A DNA stretch of 64,000 bases from Whalleya microplaca (taxonomy: Eukaryota > Ascomycota > Sordariomycetes > Xylariales > Xylariaceae). The stretch is taken from NCBI GenBank assembly GCA_022497155.1, contig MU385711.1:1388673-1452672 (forward strand), given 5' to 3'. A model generated the notes under the pieces. It was not told the origin of the DNA. It did not search any database and saw only the letters and a program-made list of their open reading frames with translations. This document shows, one piece after another, positions 11,838-23,522 of the stretch (position 1 is the stretch's first letter; each line of letters begins with the position of its first letter). Both the position numbers and the translations under genes were made by a program.

Positions 11838-13568
11838 TTAAACCTCGCCCCAGCTTCCCATGGGGCCGGTCGTTGCAATTAATGACCCGGTACCGACAGA
11901 ACCGCCGATATCCCAATAATGCCGGGAGGAAGAGCCACTACCCTTCCTTATCGACCTCCGTGTGCTCTGGCTGGCACAACTCGACGCATGCCTATACAGC
12001 CCGGGACTAGAAGGCGTGGTTGCCTTGGACTTGCGTCTCTCTGCAGCCCGCGATCTTGACAAAAGCGGGTGATGCTGACGCACTCGAGCAGCCTTGGCAG
12101 CCGCGTCTTGCGTGCTCGAAGTCGCGAGATGAGGATTTCCAGATACCCCGCCAGCACTACTGCTGGATCGTGACATGAAGCGGGATCGAAGATACCGGAA
12201 GACTATTCTGATATCAAGGTCTTGTTCCCACTCCTCTTGTGTGAAAGTATGCCCATGACTACTATCTTGTGAAAGGATTTGAGAAGGCTGGGCACGAGGG
12301 ATATTGATTGGTTGTACCTGAGTGCCAATAGTTGGTTGAAACTCAGGCATGGCAGCAGGTGCTTCAGCCGCCTTTGCGTTGGTCGTGAGATCATTTACAC
12401 CTTCTGGTATCGGGGGCAAGCCTGCGTACGGAATGTGCATCTGTGTCATTCGACTGTAGGTTGAGAAAGCCCCGGGGTGCTCAGAAAGCCGGTGAACGAG
12501 TAGACCAAGCTCTTTGGCTACCCGTTCCAGCATCCTGAGTTGCCACCCAGAGTCCGCTGCGTTGTCGGTGGCTTCATCGTCTTGTTGTTGCGCCATGGGC
12601 ATGGCTGATGCCTTCGGTGTGGAAGAAAGGTCCTCTTCATCCGGAAGGGCTTCACCAAACAATATGGCAAGCAGCTTGTCGTCGATTCCCAGGATATCGC
12701 GAATAACCTTCCGGGTGAGTCGTCCCCATATGCTCTCGCCGTCTGTCTCTGGCTCAACTGCATCGTGATCATGCCAATCTTCGCTCTCACCCCCTCTACT
12801 ACTCGCCATGTCGCCTCCGGCACTCATTCCTACTACATCTTCGACTTCCCTCTCCGCTTGTCGAAGACCTGACATGCTAGCCTGTGAGCGCCGCCGTCTC
12901 CGGGTTTCCTTCTTGATCTCCTCCAAGAGGTAACGGCTTTGTTCTAATCGCCAAGCCTCTATCCTTCTCATTTTGTCCATTTCCTGGGCATGCTCATTTT
13001 CGAGCTCAGCCTGAGCCAGATCTAGGCTTTCGCGCCGTCTCTTCACGCGACGGGGGTTATATTGTTCGAACGCATACATCTGCTCTTGTATGTCGGCTCT
13101 TATGGCTTCCTGCTCAAGTCGGAACGAGCCAAGGCCATCGTGGGCAGGAACAACCGGTGTTGCATGAGGCAGGATATTTGATGGGTTGTAGTAATCAGGT
13201 GTTGAACGGAATTCAGGAAGATGGCTATCGAGACTGTCTAGCTCGGCATCGTCCTCGTCGTCTTCGTTAGGCGTGTCCACGAGGCTCGCGGATTGTTGTT
13301 GCCCAGCGCTGCCATCTGATCGTGCAGCGGTGTTCAGGCTTCCAAGGTCACTCAGTGGTGAACGACCTAGATTCGTGTCGGTCTTATGGGTTGACGTTAG
13401 GTAGGATGTGGCAGTTCCCGAGTCGGTCGCGGGACCGAATAGCACCCAGGTCTGCGAATCTTCGACAGCCTGAGTGGCCGGCTGCGGAGTCTGTTGTATC
13501 TCCTCTCTTTCGGGTACAAGGCGGAAGACCCGTTGAGAGGCGTGGTGCGTGGGCTGATGAAAGGCCAT
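11838..13568 (-). CDS. Uncharacterised fungal protein, 576 residues, with basic coiled-coil centre
   Basis: Single exon starting at ATG 13568. No named domain is recognised. Visible blocks are a short motif TWVLFGP near residues 40-50, an acidic stretch with DDAELDSLDSHLPEFR near 102-118, a charged helix/coiled coil from about 150 to 235 (rich in Arg, Glu and Gln, ending in a run of Arg), a hydrophobic block around IRDILGIDDKLLAILFGEAL (about 282-302), a block WEQDLDIRIVFRYLRSRF near 440-460, and a Ser-rich basic tail. Well-spaced blocks separated by disordered linkers are typical of a conserved scaffold or regulator. Subcellular site and partners cannot be read from the sequence. Same strand as the preceding unknown gene but 1.9 kb away, so they are independent units. 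Confidence 0.8.
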   Translation of the reverse strand: MAFHQPTHHASQRVFRLVPEREEIQQTPQPATQAVEDSQTWVLFGPATDSGTATSYLTSTHKTDTNLGRSPLSDLGSLNTAARSDGSAGQQQSASLVDTPNEDDEDDAELDSLDSHLPEFRSTPDYYNPSNILPHATPVVPAHDGLGSFRLEQEAIRADIQEQMYAFEQYNPRRVKRRRESLDLAQAELENEHAQEMDKMRRIEAWRLEQSRYLLEEIKKETRRRRRSQASMSGLRQAEREVEDVVGMSAGGDMASSRGGESEDWHDHDAVEPETDGESIWGRLTRKVIRDILGIDDKLLAILFGEALPDEEDLSSTPKASAMPMAQQQDDEATDNAADSGWQLRMLERVAKELGLLVHRLSEHPGAFSTYSRMTQMHIPYAGLPPIPEGVNDLTTNAKAAEAPAAMPEFQPTIGTQVQPINIPRAQPSQILSQDSSHGHTFTQEEWEQDLDIRIVFRYLRSRFMSRSSSSAGGVSGNPHLATSSTQDAAAKAARVRQHHPLLSRSRAAERRKSKATTPSSPGLYRHASSCASQSTRRSIRKGSGSSSRHYWDIGGSVGTGSLIATTGPMGSWGEV

Positions 13569-15382
13569 ATTGAGAACGGTAGTGTTCCTTATCGATACGG
13601 ATGTTCACGATGTAGATAAGTGTGAGGAAGGCTGCCCGACTGGGGGAGAGCCCAGCGGGAGTGGTTAAATAAGACGACCAAAGTCGTAGGACACTTGACT
13701 ATGATCTCGAGGACCAACCAACACGTCGACCTGTTCAGCCGGGAGGGTATAAGATGACTGTGGCTCTTATCTAAGGACGGCGGGTGCTGGTATTGAAGTG
13801 ATGCTATTATTATAGCTGACTGTATCCCAGTATGACTACTTTCAGCCTTGAGCGTCACAATTGGGGTCACAACAGGTTCGACTGGAATTTGTAAGAAGGG
13901 ATAACAAGCTATATAAATAAAACGGACTGACTATCAGCTGAGGCGAGGGAAGGTGAATGAGGAGATGGCGACAGTCGATAGGTCGGAGGGCTCAGTGTAT
14001 TCTGGGCTGTCTGGGTGTAGGTGTCACCTGTCCGATTGGCGGACCTGTTGGACCTGTTGATGTTCCCAGACTGGCCAGGTCGCGTGGGACAGCTCTGAGT
14101 TGGTCTACTTCGTTTTTCGACCGAAGGGGCTTGGTCTGCTACATATGTACCCCACCACCACCAATTGCCATGCCGCTCTGCGGAACCGGTATGTCGTAGT
14201 AGACCTCACTGACGTTAGTTGGGCCCGTATGATGCCATAACAGATAGGGAGATTCATCAGCTATCTGTCTGTGCAATCAGTTATTTTCCGAGCATTCCAG
14301 GTTCTGGCTTGCCCTAGTGAGCAATCTCATATCTGAACGGCCATTTTAGACTTCAAGGAACTCGTTTGAAAATACAGTAGGAAAAGCAATTGTTGAGAAA
14401 GTTTAAACGATCAAACTATGGTACATACCCGTGGACATGTACGCAGTAGTGTTCTTTAATGTTCTTCTAAGTCCGGTTAGAGCCTTTTATTATTAGTTAG
14501 GCAGTTACGGTGGCTGGTTGATGAATGGAAGGTTCGTTTGGAGCACTCAGGTCGTACCTCCTGTTCGCTGCAGATGCCATGCAGGCTCGAACCTACCTAT
14601 CACATGGAGACCCTTAACGTTGTAGCGGGCTGTAGCGGGTTGGAGCGTGGCCCAACCACTAATCAGGCCTCGAGCCCTGCTTTATCAGGCCGTGACACCA
14701 CCAGAGACAACGCAGCGACGCAGCAATCCGAAACAGGGCACTGTGGGCTGTTCCTGATACACACGTATAGGATAAGCCGGCATGGGCAAGGCGAATTTAG
14801 CTAGTACCAGCTGCATGCGTGTATTGTCAGCCAAATCAAATCAACGTGTTGCTGTACGGTTGCTGTACGGTGTGCGTGTTGAATAAAAATTACATAGCAT
14901 CGGATGGCATTTTACTGGTTGCGCCAATACCGAGTGCATCTTTGGTTGATATAAGGAGCTTCTATTCCGTAGATGTCATACGAGTATAATCTCCCAACTG
15001 CCCAAAGACGTAGCTGTATACCGCGTCAGCCTTGTAATTTAAGTGAATCTAAGTATAGCCTCACGTTGTTCTTATAAGATATTCATCTTAAGAGCTCATA
15101 AGAGCTTAGTATGTACTCGTTGTAAAGACACGACTTACATACAGCATGCTACACATAGAGAGCTTATGCTCGCTGAGAACTTGGGTAGTCTTAATATGAC
15201 ATGCAAGGCATATCGTGCGAGACATATACAGATCGGTCACAGCTCAGATCAACTCATCAAGAATACGATATTTATCAGATGCAAATGCAGAATCCGTATT
15301 GACTGCTATCTAACAGTGCTATGGTAACCCCATTGTACGCCGGTCCTCTCATCCCAGATTTGCTTCACGCCATGACTATCCT
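13569..15382. other. Spacer upstream of unknown gene, downstream of uL16
   Basis: No supported gene. Contains a tandem GTTGCTGTACG duplication near 14850-14872 and a repeated GTAGCGGG motif near 14625-14640. The left end should include the promoter and leader of the minus-strand gene ending at 13568; the right end is the 3' flank of the uL16 gene. Confidence 0.5.
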
Positions 15383-16302
15383 CTAAGCCTCAGAGAACGC
15401 CTCAGGGAAGCGCTTGATGTTCTGCTCAAGAGGGCCATGGTTGGTCAGGAATTGAACGTAGGCACCATCCACCTTGACACGGCCAGCAGCCTTCTTCTCC
15501 AGGTACTCCTCACGGCGGAGAGGGGTGAAGCCCCAGTTCTTGGAGATAATGATCTTCTGTCGGCCAGGGAACTTGTACTGCGATCGTCGGAGAGCCTCAA
15601 GAGCGATAGCTCGGTCTACAAACACATGTTAGCTTCAATTTATTCTTGCAACTTGTATGTCTTATTTGCTACTTACTGGAATCACGGGTTCGGACACTGA
15701 GGAGAATCTGGCCAATGTTGACACGGGCGACGGTTCCGTTGGGCTTGCCCCAGGCACCACGCATTCCGGTCTGCAGTCTATCGGCACCAGCGCACGACAA
15801 CATCTTGTTGATACGGACAACGTGGTAGGGGTGGGCGCGGACGCGCAGGTGGAAACCTTCCTTTCCGGCCATCTTGACGAGGTACTTGTTGGCGCAGATG
15901 CGGGCGGCTTCCAGAGCCTCGGAACTCAGCTGCTCATACTCGTTGGAGACAAGGTGGATGCAGAGGGGGAAGTCATCGACGGTCGCACGCTTTCGGCCAA
16001 GATCGAAGATGCGGATCTTGGGGTCGGGCACACCACGGTTGAATCGGGACTTGGGGTACGGCTGTCAGATATCCATGTTAGCATCTATCTGTCTCTCTGC
16101 TTAAACGATAGAATATCTAGAAATTTCGCGGTAGATTGTCTAGAAAGCTTGTCGCACGCCGTTTGATTGATTTGTTAGTGGCGGCACAAACCATCTGCGA
16201 CTCCAGAAACCTATCGCGAAAACTGCGAAAATTAAATTAAAATCTGCATGGGCTCACCTTGTTCTTGCAGTACCGGTAGCATCTAGCCGGACGACGAGCC
16301 AT
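15383..16302 (-). CDS. RPL10: 60S ribosomal protein uL16 (L10)
   Basis: Three exons, 16302-16258, 16061-15677 and 15615-15383, encode 220 residues. The first exon gives [15 protein letters not shown], the hallmark start of uL16, and the second continues [20 protein letters not shown]. The segment around [30 protein letters not shown] is the P-site-facing loop region of the family, and the protein ends [19 protein letters not shown]. uL16 is the late-joining large-subunit protein needed for Nmd3 release and subunit joining. Introns have GTGAGC...CTGACAG and GTAAGT...TTTGTAG borders. Length and sequence fit the family throughout, with no break. The gene is divergent from the eL30 gene, sharing the 16303-16698 intergenic region, which suggests coordinated transcription of two ribosomal proteins. 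Confidence 0.97.
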
Positions 16303-16698
16303 CTTGATTGATTTTGTCGATGAATTTGTCGTAAAATCAGTACTGTAGTTGTTGTTAGGTGAGAGGGAAGATGATGTCGACGGGGAGGTGTTTCCGACTG
16401 GCCCTCTTTGAAGGTGAAATTCCAGAGTTGATTTCAAAGCAGAGGCGACTCACATAAGCGGGATGGTGGCGGTGCATTTAATTGGCCCGACCGTCGCAGA
16501 AATAGCGGGGTTAGGGCTAACCCACCATTTCGGTGAATTTGTCCCAATTTGTCCCAATTTGTGTATTTCGAGCCTCTTCCAACCCACCAAGAAAGACAAA
16601 AAATTAGCCGCCGTCTACATAAACATCTTCAACCACCAACTTGACACCAGCGACAGACAATCCAGTCTCGAGGTATCAATCCACAATCACCAGTCAAG
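16303..16698. promoter_or_regulatory. Shared divergent promoter of uL16 and eL30 with TTAGGG inverted repeat
   Basis: 396 bp between two start codons. At 16508-16523 lies GGGTTAG-GG-CTAACCC, an inverted repeat with 7-base arms that contains TTAGGG. Tbf1-type factors bind TTAGGG and control ribosomal protein genes in several ascomycetes, so this is a good candidate operator. Just right of it, AATTTGTCCC is repeated in tandem (about 16536-16560). The region toward eL30 is CA-rich, as in fungal 5' leaders. Confidence 0.65.
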
Positions 16699-17295
16699 AT
16701 GGCCCCCAAGAAGAGCAAGAAAGATGCCAACAGCATCAACTCGCGCCTTGCGCTTGTGATGAAGTCCGGCAAAGGTAAGATTTCTACACATTTCTACACT
16801 ACACTCAAAAGACCGATGACGATGCACATGATGGCTAACATGCCCAATTCCAGTCACCCTCGGCTACAAGTCTACCCTCAAGAGTCTGCGATCTGGCAAG
16901 GCGAAGCTCGTCATCATCGCCGGCAACACTCCCCCGCTACGCAAGTCCGAGTTGGAATACTACTCCATGTTGTCCAAGGCCCCGGTTCACCACTTCTCCG
17001 GCACCAACGTAAGTTGACTATATCTCTCCTTGACAATGCGTAGAAGATGTGTACAATATCTTCTACGTGCTCTTCTTTCGATGTGCTACGGCCGGTGGAT
17101 GTGATTGTCATATCATATCCGTCGAGTCTACCCAGCGAAAAAGCCCTATCAAGGCTTTGGAGGGTAATTCAGTCGGCTTACTTTGCAATCATACAGATCG
17201 AGTTGGGCACTGCCTGTGGTAAACTCTTCCGATGCTCTACCATGGCCATCCTGGATGCTGGTGACTCTGATATCCTCACGGACCAGCAGTCGTAG
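16699..17295 (+). CDS. RPL30: 60S ribosomal protein eL30
   Basis: Exons 16699-16774, 16854-17008 and 17197-17295 encode 109 residues. The product starts [20 protein letters not shown], then [40 protein letters not shown] and ends [13 protein letters not shown], all diagnostic of the L7Ae-fold protein eL30. It sits near the subunit interface of the large subunit. Splice borders are GTAAGA...TTCCAG (with a GCTAAC branch-like site) and GTAAGT...ATACAG; frames join exactly. In yeast the orthologue represses its own splicing through an RNA kink-turn; I did not test for such a structure here. Divergent from uL16. Confidence 0.97.
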
Positions 17296-19816
17296 ATTCG
17301 ACACTGCATTGCATGACGGCGTTGGGGCTCACGGTCTCGGGAAAATGGTGATCATGCCTCGTCTTTCGGTCAGATGGCCGGCCAGTATACTCTGCTCAAC
17401 TGCGAGAATCTCGCCGAGAATCTCACCGAGCTTTCCAGGAGTTCCTACTACTATGTAGATAGTCACTTGAGTTGAATGCTGAGTGTCAACCTGGACAGAT
17501 ATTCCCCGTCACTTCGGGAAGAATAAAAGTGATACCCAAGTACATATATGCCCTATATTTCATGTCCAAGATTTTGATAGCGTTTGTGAGGCATAGTGAC
17601 AGTATTCCACATGTAGGTAGACAGACGTACTGAACATTGCCATGGTACATCAGCAGCCAAATTCTTGGAGAAGTGCAGAAGAGCACTATGGGTTTTCTCG
17701 GATATTTTATATCATTCCCCTCTAGCTTCCTATCAACAGATTCTGTTGGTAGGTCCCAACATCCGTGTTGCCATAATTAGCTAGCTTCATGCCTCATATC
17801 TTACACCACATGTCATCCGGTAGGCATTTGAAAATAATGGAGGACGACCCGTTCCAACATGATAATAGGCCTTGGCTGTCATATGCAATATCCAAACAAA
17901 GCAATGATGAAAACTCGTCAAGGACTTAGACCAGGCCAGACTTTCTCATTGCAACAATAACAGGACATTAATCAGTAGATAATTCGCCTGCTTTGTGAAG
18001 TATTTTGTAGTCACTTGATGGGCATATCTTTCGAGTCTTGCTCGCTTCCACACTTGCAAACCAATCATAGTCACCTCCTCACAGCTTAATGCGGCTTGAT
18101 GCTCGAAATCTAGATATCTATTGCAGAATACTCCAATATCATCGCTTGATAGTGGAACCTGCTAAACGCTAAAAAAGCGGCAACTCTGTCTCCTGCAATA
18201 TGTCACACTATCTGCAATAAGCGGTCTGCAAGTATACAGTGCCCCAAACTCGAGCAGATTCGCGCAACACGGACGCGAACGAGTTCAGCTCCTACCAGCT
18301 ATATCGTCATTGGGAATATCAGCCTGGCAGCTAATTCATTTATATGAAGGCAGTTCCTGGGCAGTTCGCATGAACGCGGTAATTAACGAGGACGTGGGAT
18401 TGCTGAACCGTGCCCTCGACCCGACCCCCTTATCGCATGTAGCGTACCAAATTAACGATGCAATGAAATAGACACTAGTAGGCCCTCCGACTATCGGTGT
18501 GGACTTGGAACCAGACGCGGATACGTCGACTACTGCGTACATACCTACCTAATGTATGCATGTATGTCCATATGCACGTATGATATGGGATGTATGTGCA
18601 AAATAAACACAGCACAGAGGAGGAGACTGAGGACCTCGGGAAAGTCAGTCAGCGAGTCAGTCCCCAGAGACTCCCACAATCGATAGGGCCTATGTATGTA
18701 TGTATGTATGTAGTGTATCTACCCTGGCAATCATCAAGCATTGATGAGATGATGAGTGTTTCGGCATATTCTCGAAGACACATCATTACGCAGCACTACT
18801 AGTTAGCAGGTTAGTAGCATAGCAGGCATAAGAGGTCGCTAATTTGCTTCGTCGGCAAAGGTCGGTGTTATTATTGCGACGCGGTCTTCTGTTATAAGTT
18901 GCGGCTGCAGGGATCTAGTGCCCGTTTGTCACGGCTTGTCAGGCCTTGTCAAGCGTTAGCAAGAAGACAGCTACACCCTAACTTTTAATTAAAGGCTGAT
19001 CCGCTAGAAGCTAAACCAGCAATGCAAACGTATGTTTTCGTGCATCTGGCACACGTACATACGTGTGTAGTATAATAGCCTTTCCTTTCCTCTCCTCGCG
19101 CACCTCGTGTATGTTGCGCTTAGCAAATCCATTCCTGTTCAAAAAGGCCAAAGGGTGGATTGTATTCCGAGTCGCGGTTGAATAATCCGTTGTGTGGCTG
19201 AGTCTTCCATTACAATACCATACCATAGGTACCGAGGTACTTGACAGCATTACACATCACATGATACATAACATCAATAGGTACGTTTGTACATAGCTAC
19301 TTGAGTTATCCAGTGTTTTATTCAGCTCCGCCCCCTATTTTGCCATTTCATAAGTACAAAGTACGAAGTACATACAAGCCTGACAGGGGGACTGCCCTTT
19401 GTGGGAATCTGTGCCCGTACCTAAGTGTGTGAGTTGGGGAACGCCACGAGCCAAGCAGCGCAAGTACTGTGGTACATGCCTGGGTAGTGCGCAGGGGAAC
19501 CACTTGCAGAGCCACCTTTGGACAACAAGGAAGGAATCAGCAAAAATAGCCCTGACTGGAACCGTTGTTCTACCTGGCGTTGTCTGCTCTTGTCTACCGG
19601 TCAACCTTTGGGAAACAACGGAACGAAACTCATTCCTCTCCATCAACTTAGCAACCCGCTTCCCAACCCATCACCCATCACCACACACCGTATTTTCAAT
19701 CAACCGCTCTACAAGAACCAAGAACATCGACCCCATACAGTTTATGTCTATCGCCAACTAATTGAAATCACCCGCTACGCAGTATATACTTTCACTCTGT
19801 CCTTTGCACCTCAACA
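17296..19816. other. 2.5-kb spacer downstream of eL30
   Basis: No supported gene. An AATAAA occurs near 17522, compatible with the eL30 3' end. A (TATG/ATGT)n tract lies at about 18690-18713. The last several hundred bases (CAACC- and CACC-rich) look like the promoter and 5' leader of the coiled-coil gene starting at 19817. Other open frames are short and carry no domain. Confidence 0.5.
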
Positions 19817-21857
19817 ATGTCTGCCGTAACCAAAAGGCCGCTCTCGTCGGCTCAGAACCGCATCAGCTCGACTACAGACACCACCTCGCCCTCCCGACAA
19901 ACCCCAAGGACATCCACTCCAGGGGCTGCGACAAATGGCACAGGCGCTGGCACGCCAACGAGGACGCGATCTATCCGAGGTGGCACACCAATGTCGGCAC
20001 GAGCCGCCGCGCATAGGGCATCTTCGTCCCTTAGCATCTCCCAGACTAACGCGGACAATGAGGCACGCGCAGAGACTGTTGCCCTGATTGACGATCTGAA
20101 GGATCGATTACAGAAAGCAGACGCCACATCAGAGCAACACAGGAAACAAGCCGAAGTGCTGCAGTCAAGACTAGACGAAGCCCTCAAAGAGCAAGCCAAG
20201 ATGGAAGAAAGAGTACACGAGAACGAGGAGCAGATCGAGACGCTGTGCAATGAGAAGAGAGACTCTGCAAGGCAGATGCGTGAGATGGAGGCCATCTACG
20301 AGGCCGAGAGGAGCTCCATGATGAAGGAGAAGGAAGAGATGTCGAATCGAGAAGAGGAGATGCAGGCTGTTATCAATAGGCTCAAAGACACTCTCAACCA
20401 ACGCAATGCAGAAGACGACAGGCCAACAAGACACTGTAAGTTGCCGGGTCGCACGGCCTTTTCAAGGAGTATATGCATATGCTAACCTACTACCATCCGC
20501 AGCAAACAACTCATCGCCAAGTATGGACAGCGGAAACTTCGCTCCGCCCTCTTCAGTTCAGCGCAGCGACTCTCGGAATAACTCCAAGCTCCTACTGCAG
20601 AAGGACAAGCTGATAGAGTCGCTACGTCTCGAACTGGCAGAGGCACAAATCAAATTAGTTGAGTCTGAAAACCAGGGTGGCGGCCGCGTGCATGAAGTCG
20701 AGCGGCTACTCATGGAAGCTCGCATGGCTAACGCACGGCTGATGGAGGACAATGAGTCGTACCAGCTGCTGCTACAGGAGAAGACGCTACACGGCGATTT
20801 CGGCAAAGGCGACTTCAGCTATATGGGCGGCGTTAACACTAACCAGGACGCCCTGATGGCGCTCGAAGGTCGGAGCAGCGCACGGAACAGCACAGGTCCC
20901 CCTCCAGAGACTCCCGGCACCAGCCTCACTAGTCTGGCTGACGAGCTGGGCGCTGCTACAGACGACGCAACTACTGATGCTGGAGACGAGCACACCCGCC
21001 GGGTAGAGTCCGAGCTGCGTGCCTTGAAAGAGCAGAATAAGGCGTTGACGCTGTACATTAACAAGATCATCGAGCGACTCCTACAGCACCAGGAGTTCGA
21101 GCACATTCTTGACCAGTCATCAGATTTCAAGCCAGGTGCCAACGTCCATAAAGATCTCCCACCGCCGCCAGCAGATGGTGCAGGAGTAGGCGCCTCGCTC
21201 CTACAACGCGCTAAATCCATCGCTACTGGCAACAACAATGCTCAGCGTCCCAAGCCACGACCTACCACTATGATTTACTCACACAGCCAGGCACCATCCG
21301 CGCACAGCAACCCCGAGACCGCACCCAGTATCCCCATCGGCCTAGGACGCTCCCAGAGCGTGCGACGAGGCGGCCGGCCCATGAGCGAGCAGTTCACCGG
21401 TGCAGCCGGCATCGTTAATGCGATGTACAAGGGCCCCGACGGACCGATCTCACCGACGTTCAGCAACCCATCCCGCCACTCGCAGACGTTCTTCTCGGGC
21501 GTGTCGACGCCGCGGATGTCATCTTCCACCCACACCGGAGCGCCATCGTCGTCAGGTAACTTCCCCGGTATGCGCAGCGAGACCAGCAGCGTGAGCGGGG
21601 ACTCCGCCTCGGTAGGTGACGGAACGTCAAGCAGCCAGAGCCCCCCGCGCGCGGGCAGCAGCAACGGCCACGAGAAGGGCACCAAATTCGAAGGCAACAA
21701 GCCCCGCCCCCTACGCCTCGTCCAGGAGAACTCGGATAGGGTCGAGAAGGAAAACAAGCGTGCCAGCTGGATTGGCTGGGCACAGTCCGCCTGGAACAAA
21801 CGGGATACCGATGGATCCTCGAGCGTGACCGCCGCCAGTGAGTCGATCCGGGAATGA
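19817..21857 (+). CDS. Coiled-coil protein with disordered ends, 657 residues
   Basis: Two exons, 19817-20435 and 20503-21857, joined by a 67-nt intron (GTAAGT, GCTAAC branch-like site, CGCAG). The N-terminal 75 residues are Ser/Thr/Pro-rich and basic. Long heptad-like helices run from about 78 to 205 and 225 to 330 (LLLQKDKLIESLRLELAEA), with another at about 390-435 (LYINKIIERLLQHQEFEHIL). The rest is Ser/Pro/Gly-rich and ends WIGWAQSAWNKRD...SESIRE. The pattern suggests a structural or scaffold protein, for example of the cytoskeleton or spindle pole. I do not recognise a specific orthologue, and similar fungal proteins are usually left as hypothetical coiled-coil proteins. A cryptic option is that the intron is retained, which would stop translation within about 20 codons. 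Confidence 0.88.
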
Positions 21858-21988
21858 GCCTTTTTAACAGCCAAGTATCCATATATACTTACCTTACTAT
21901 GATCAGTTGGAAGAACGGAGGGAAACTATAGCATCTCTTCAGTCTCTGTGAGATAAAGAAAGAGAACAGAGAACTCCGCCAATGAGAG

Positions 21989-22022
<34 letters not shown>

Positions 22023-23077
22023 GGAAACGAACGACAAATTGGTGGGGATGAAAGACTTAGAAGGGGGTGGATTGAGAGAGGCAGGCTGCTAGCATGGACC
22101 CGCGTCTGTGTGGATGTGCCATGATGATAAATTTGCTACGTACGTAGGGTTATTAGGTTCTTGTATTGGATTCAGATATTATGCTACGAAGAGAGAGAGG
22201 AAGACATACATCCTCGTCGTCCATCAATCGTCGTTGTCATGATCATCTAGATTCATTGTAGAACGTAAAAATCGAGGAAAGAGAAAAGGAGAGATAAGAG
22301 AAGCAATGGGATGGGGGATGGATTAACGAATGGCATAAAAGACATCATATATATATCATGTAATTTGCATAATGGAGGAGGCGAGCTCGAAACGATCGTT
22401 TTTATTTAACTCGCCGATTTTACAAGTATCTCGTCTAGGGTTGGTTGTGTTGTCCGGTTCTGGTTCTGGTGATGCTAGATCTTGCTATGTAGGTGGCCCG
22501 TCGAGTGTCCACGGGCAGCACCTCCACCCAGTACATAGGCCAATCTACAGCAACTGAAGCCTTGTTCTCACCTCAGCTACCACTCAGCTACCAATACCAC
22601 AAATCAATATCAGTACTCAAAATCGTGCTGTAAGCTCAGCATAAAAGAAGCATATGCCGTGATGCTAGGGGAACATGGAGCATGTAGCGAGAGTGCTACT
22701 AGTGGACACTCAATAGGATAGGTATTCGAATGAAAGACAACGGGTGCCTACCTCATATAGATATTACGTTAAAGAATGACCAGGTGTATTAGGTATACAT
22801 TTCGTGATATTAGTCCAAGAGCTACCAGTGAGGTTAAGTTCAGTCCTTAGTAGCGCTTTCATAGTTTCGCTGGATGTCCATCTCCGTGCTACGTCATGGC
22901 TATATCACCGTTACGTTCTTGCCCAGCCAGCCAGTGTTCTTCATATATAGTATACAGAACATATTTCCAAAGCTGTAATTTCACGTTTACAATATAAACA
23001 CACAAAAACCCAATGCGAAAATTGATGAATCCACCATTGCAAGGGCTGAAAGGCCATTGCCCATCTTAAACTTCAAC
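21858..23077. other. Spacer with AGC microsatellite and Ser-rich UTR-like sequence
   Basis: About 1.2 kb without a supported gene, holding the 3' flank of the coiled-coil gene (GA-rich, AGAGAGA tracts), the AGC repeat at 21991-22020 and the promoter of the small membrane-protein gene at 23078. Confidence 0.5.
21991..22020. repeat. (AGC)10 trinucleotide microsatellite
   Basis: Thirty bases of perfect AGC repeat, 131 bp after the stop codon of the coiled-coil gene, probably in its 3' UTR. It is embedded in GA-rich sequence. Likely to vary in length between strains. Confidence 0.95.
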
Positions 23078-23522
23078 ATGTTCGCTCGCACTATCTCACG
23101 TTACGGCCCTCAACCGGCCAGGACCAGTCTCCACGTCGCTGTACCCCGAAGCACGCGGACATCTAGCGCCCGCTTCGCTAGCAGTAACGAGCCGCGACAA
23201 AGCCCGTCTCCGCCAGCCGACGGCGGCAAGGCCGCCACCGTCGAGTAAGTACATCGATGATCATGGAGATGCCCTCCCCATCCCCATCCGGACCATAGCC
23301 CGCTATCTAGTTCTCCCAATCTGAACTTACCACCTCCACAGCAAGTCGGCGTTGGTCATCGGCGGCGCTGGCCTGGCGATCGGTGCCGTCTTCATGTACA
23401 TGCTGGGCAGGCTGGAAAAGGAGGCCGAGACGACGAGGTCGAGGTTCAACGAGGACGTGTATGGGCAGCGTCAGGGTCCTGGTATCCTCCTCGACAAAGG
23501 TTCTGGTGGTGGTGGTAAGTAG
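23078..23522 (+). CDS. Small single-pass membrane protein with mitochondrial-type N-terminus
   Basis: Two exons, 23078-23244 and 23342-23522, encode 115 residues. The N-terminus MFARTISRYGPQPARTSLHV is Arg- and Ser-rich without acidic residues, as in a mitochondrial presequence. A single hydrophobic segment ALVIGGAGLAIGAVFMYMLG follows the splice junction, then a charged helix and a Gly-rich end. The intron has GTAAGT and CCACAG borders with matched frame. A second GTAAGT at 23515-23520 abuts the predicted stop, so a further exon could exist downstream and the C-terminus is uncertain. Likely an inner-membrane protein of a mitochondrial complex or biogenesis pathway; I do not recognise the family. 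Confidence 0.72.

Noticed and set aside
14577..14600. GGTTCGAGCCT-like sequence on the minus strand resembling a tRNA B box
   Set aside because: The flanking bases do not form a T-arm stem and no acceptor stem or A box could be drawn.
16463..16759. 98-codon plus-strand frame overlapping the eL30 start
   Set aside because: It is in another frame across the shared promoter and the first eL30 exon; eL30 starts at ATG 16699.
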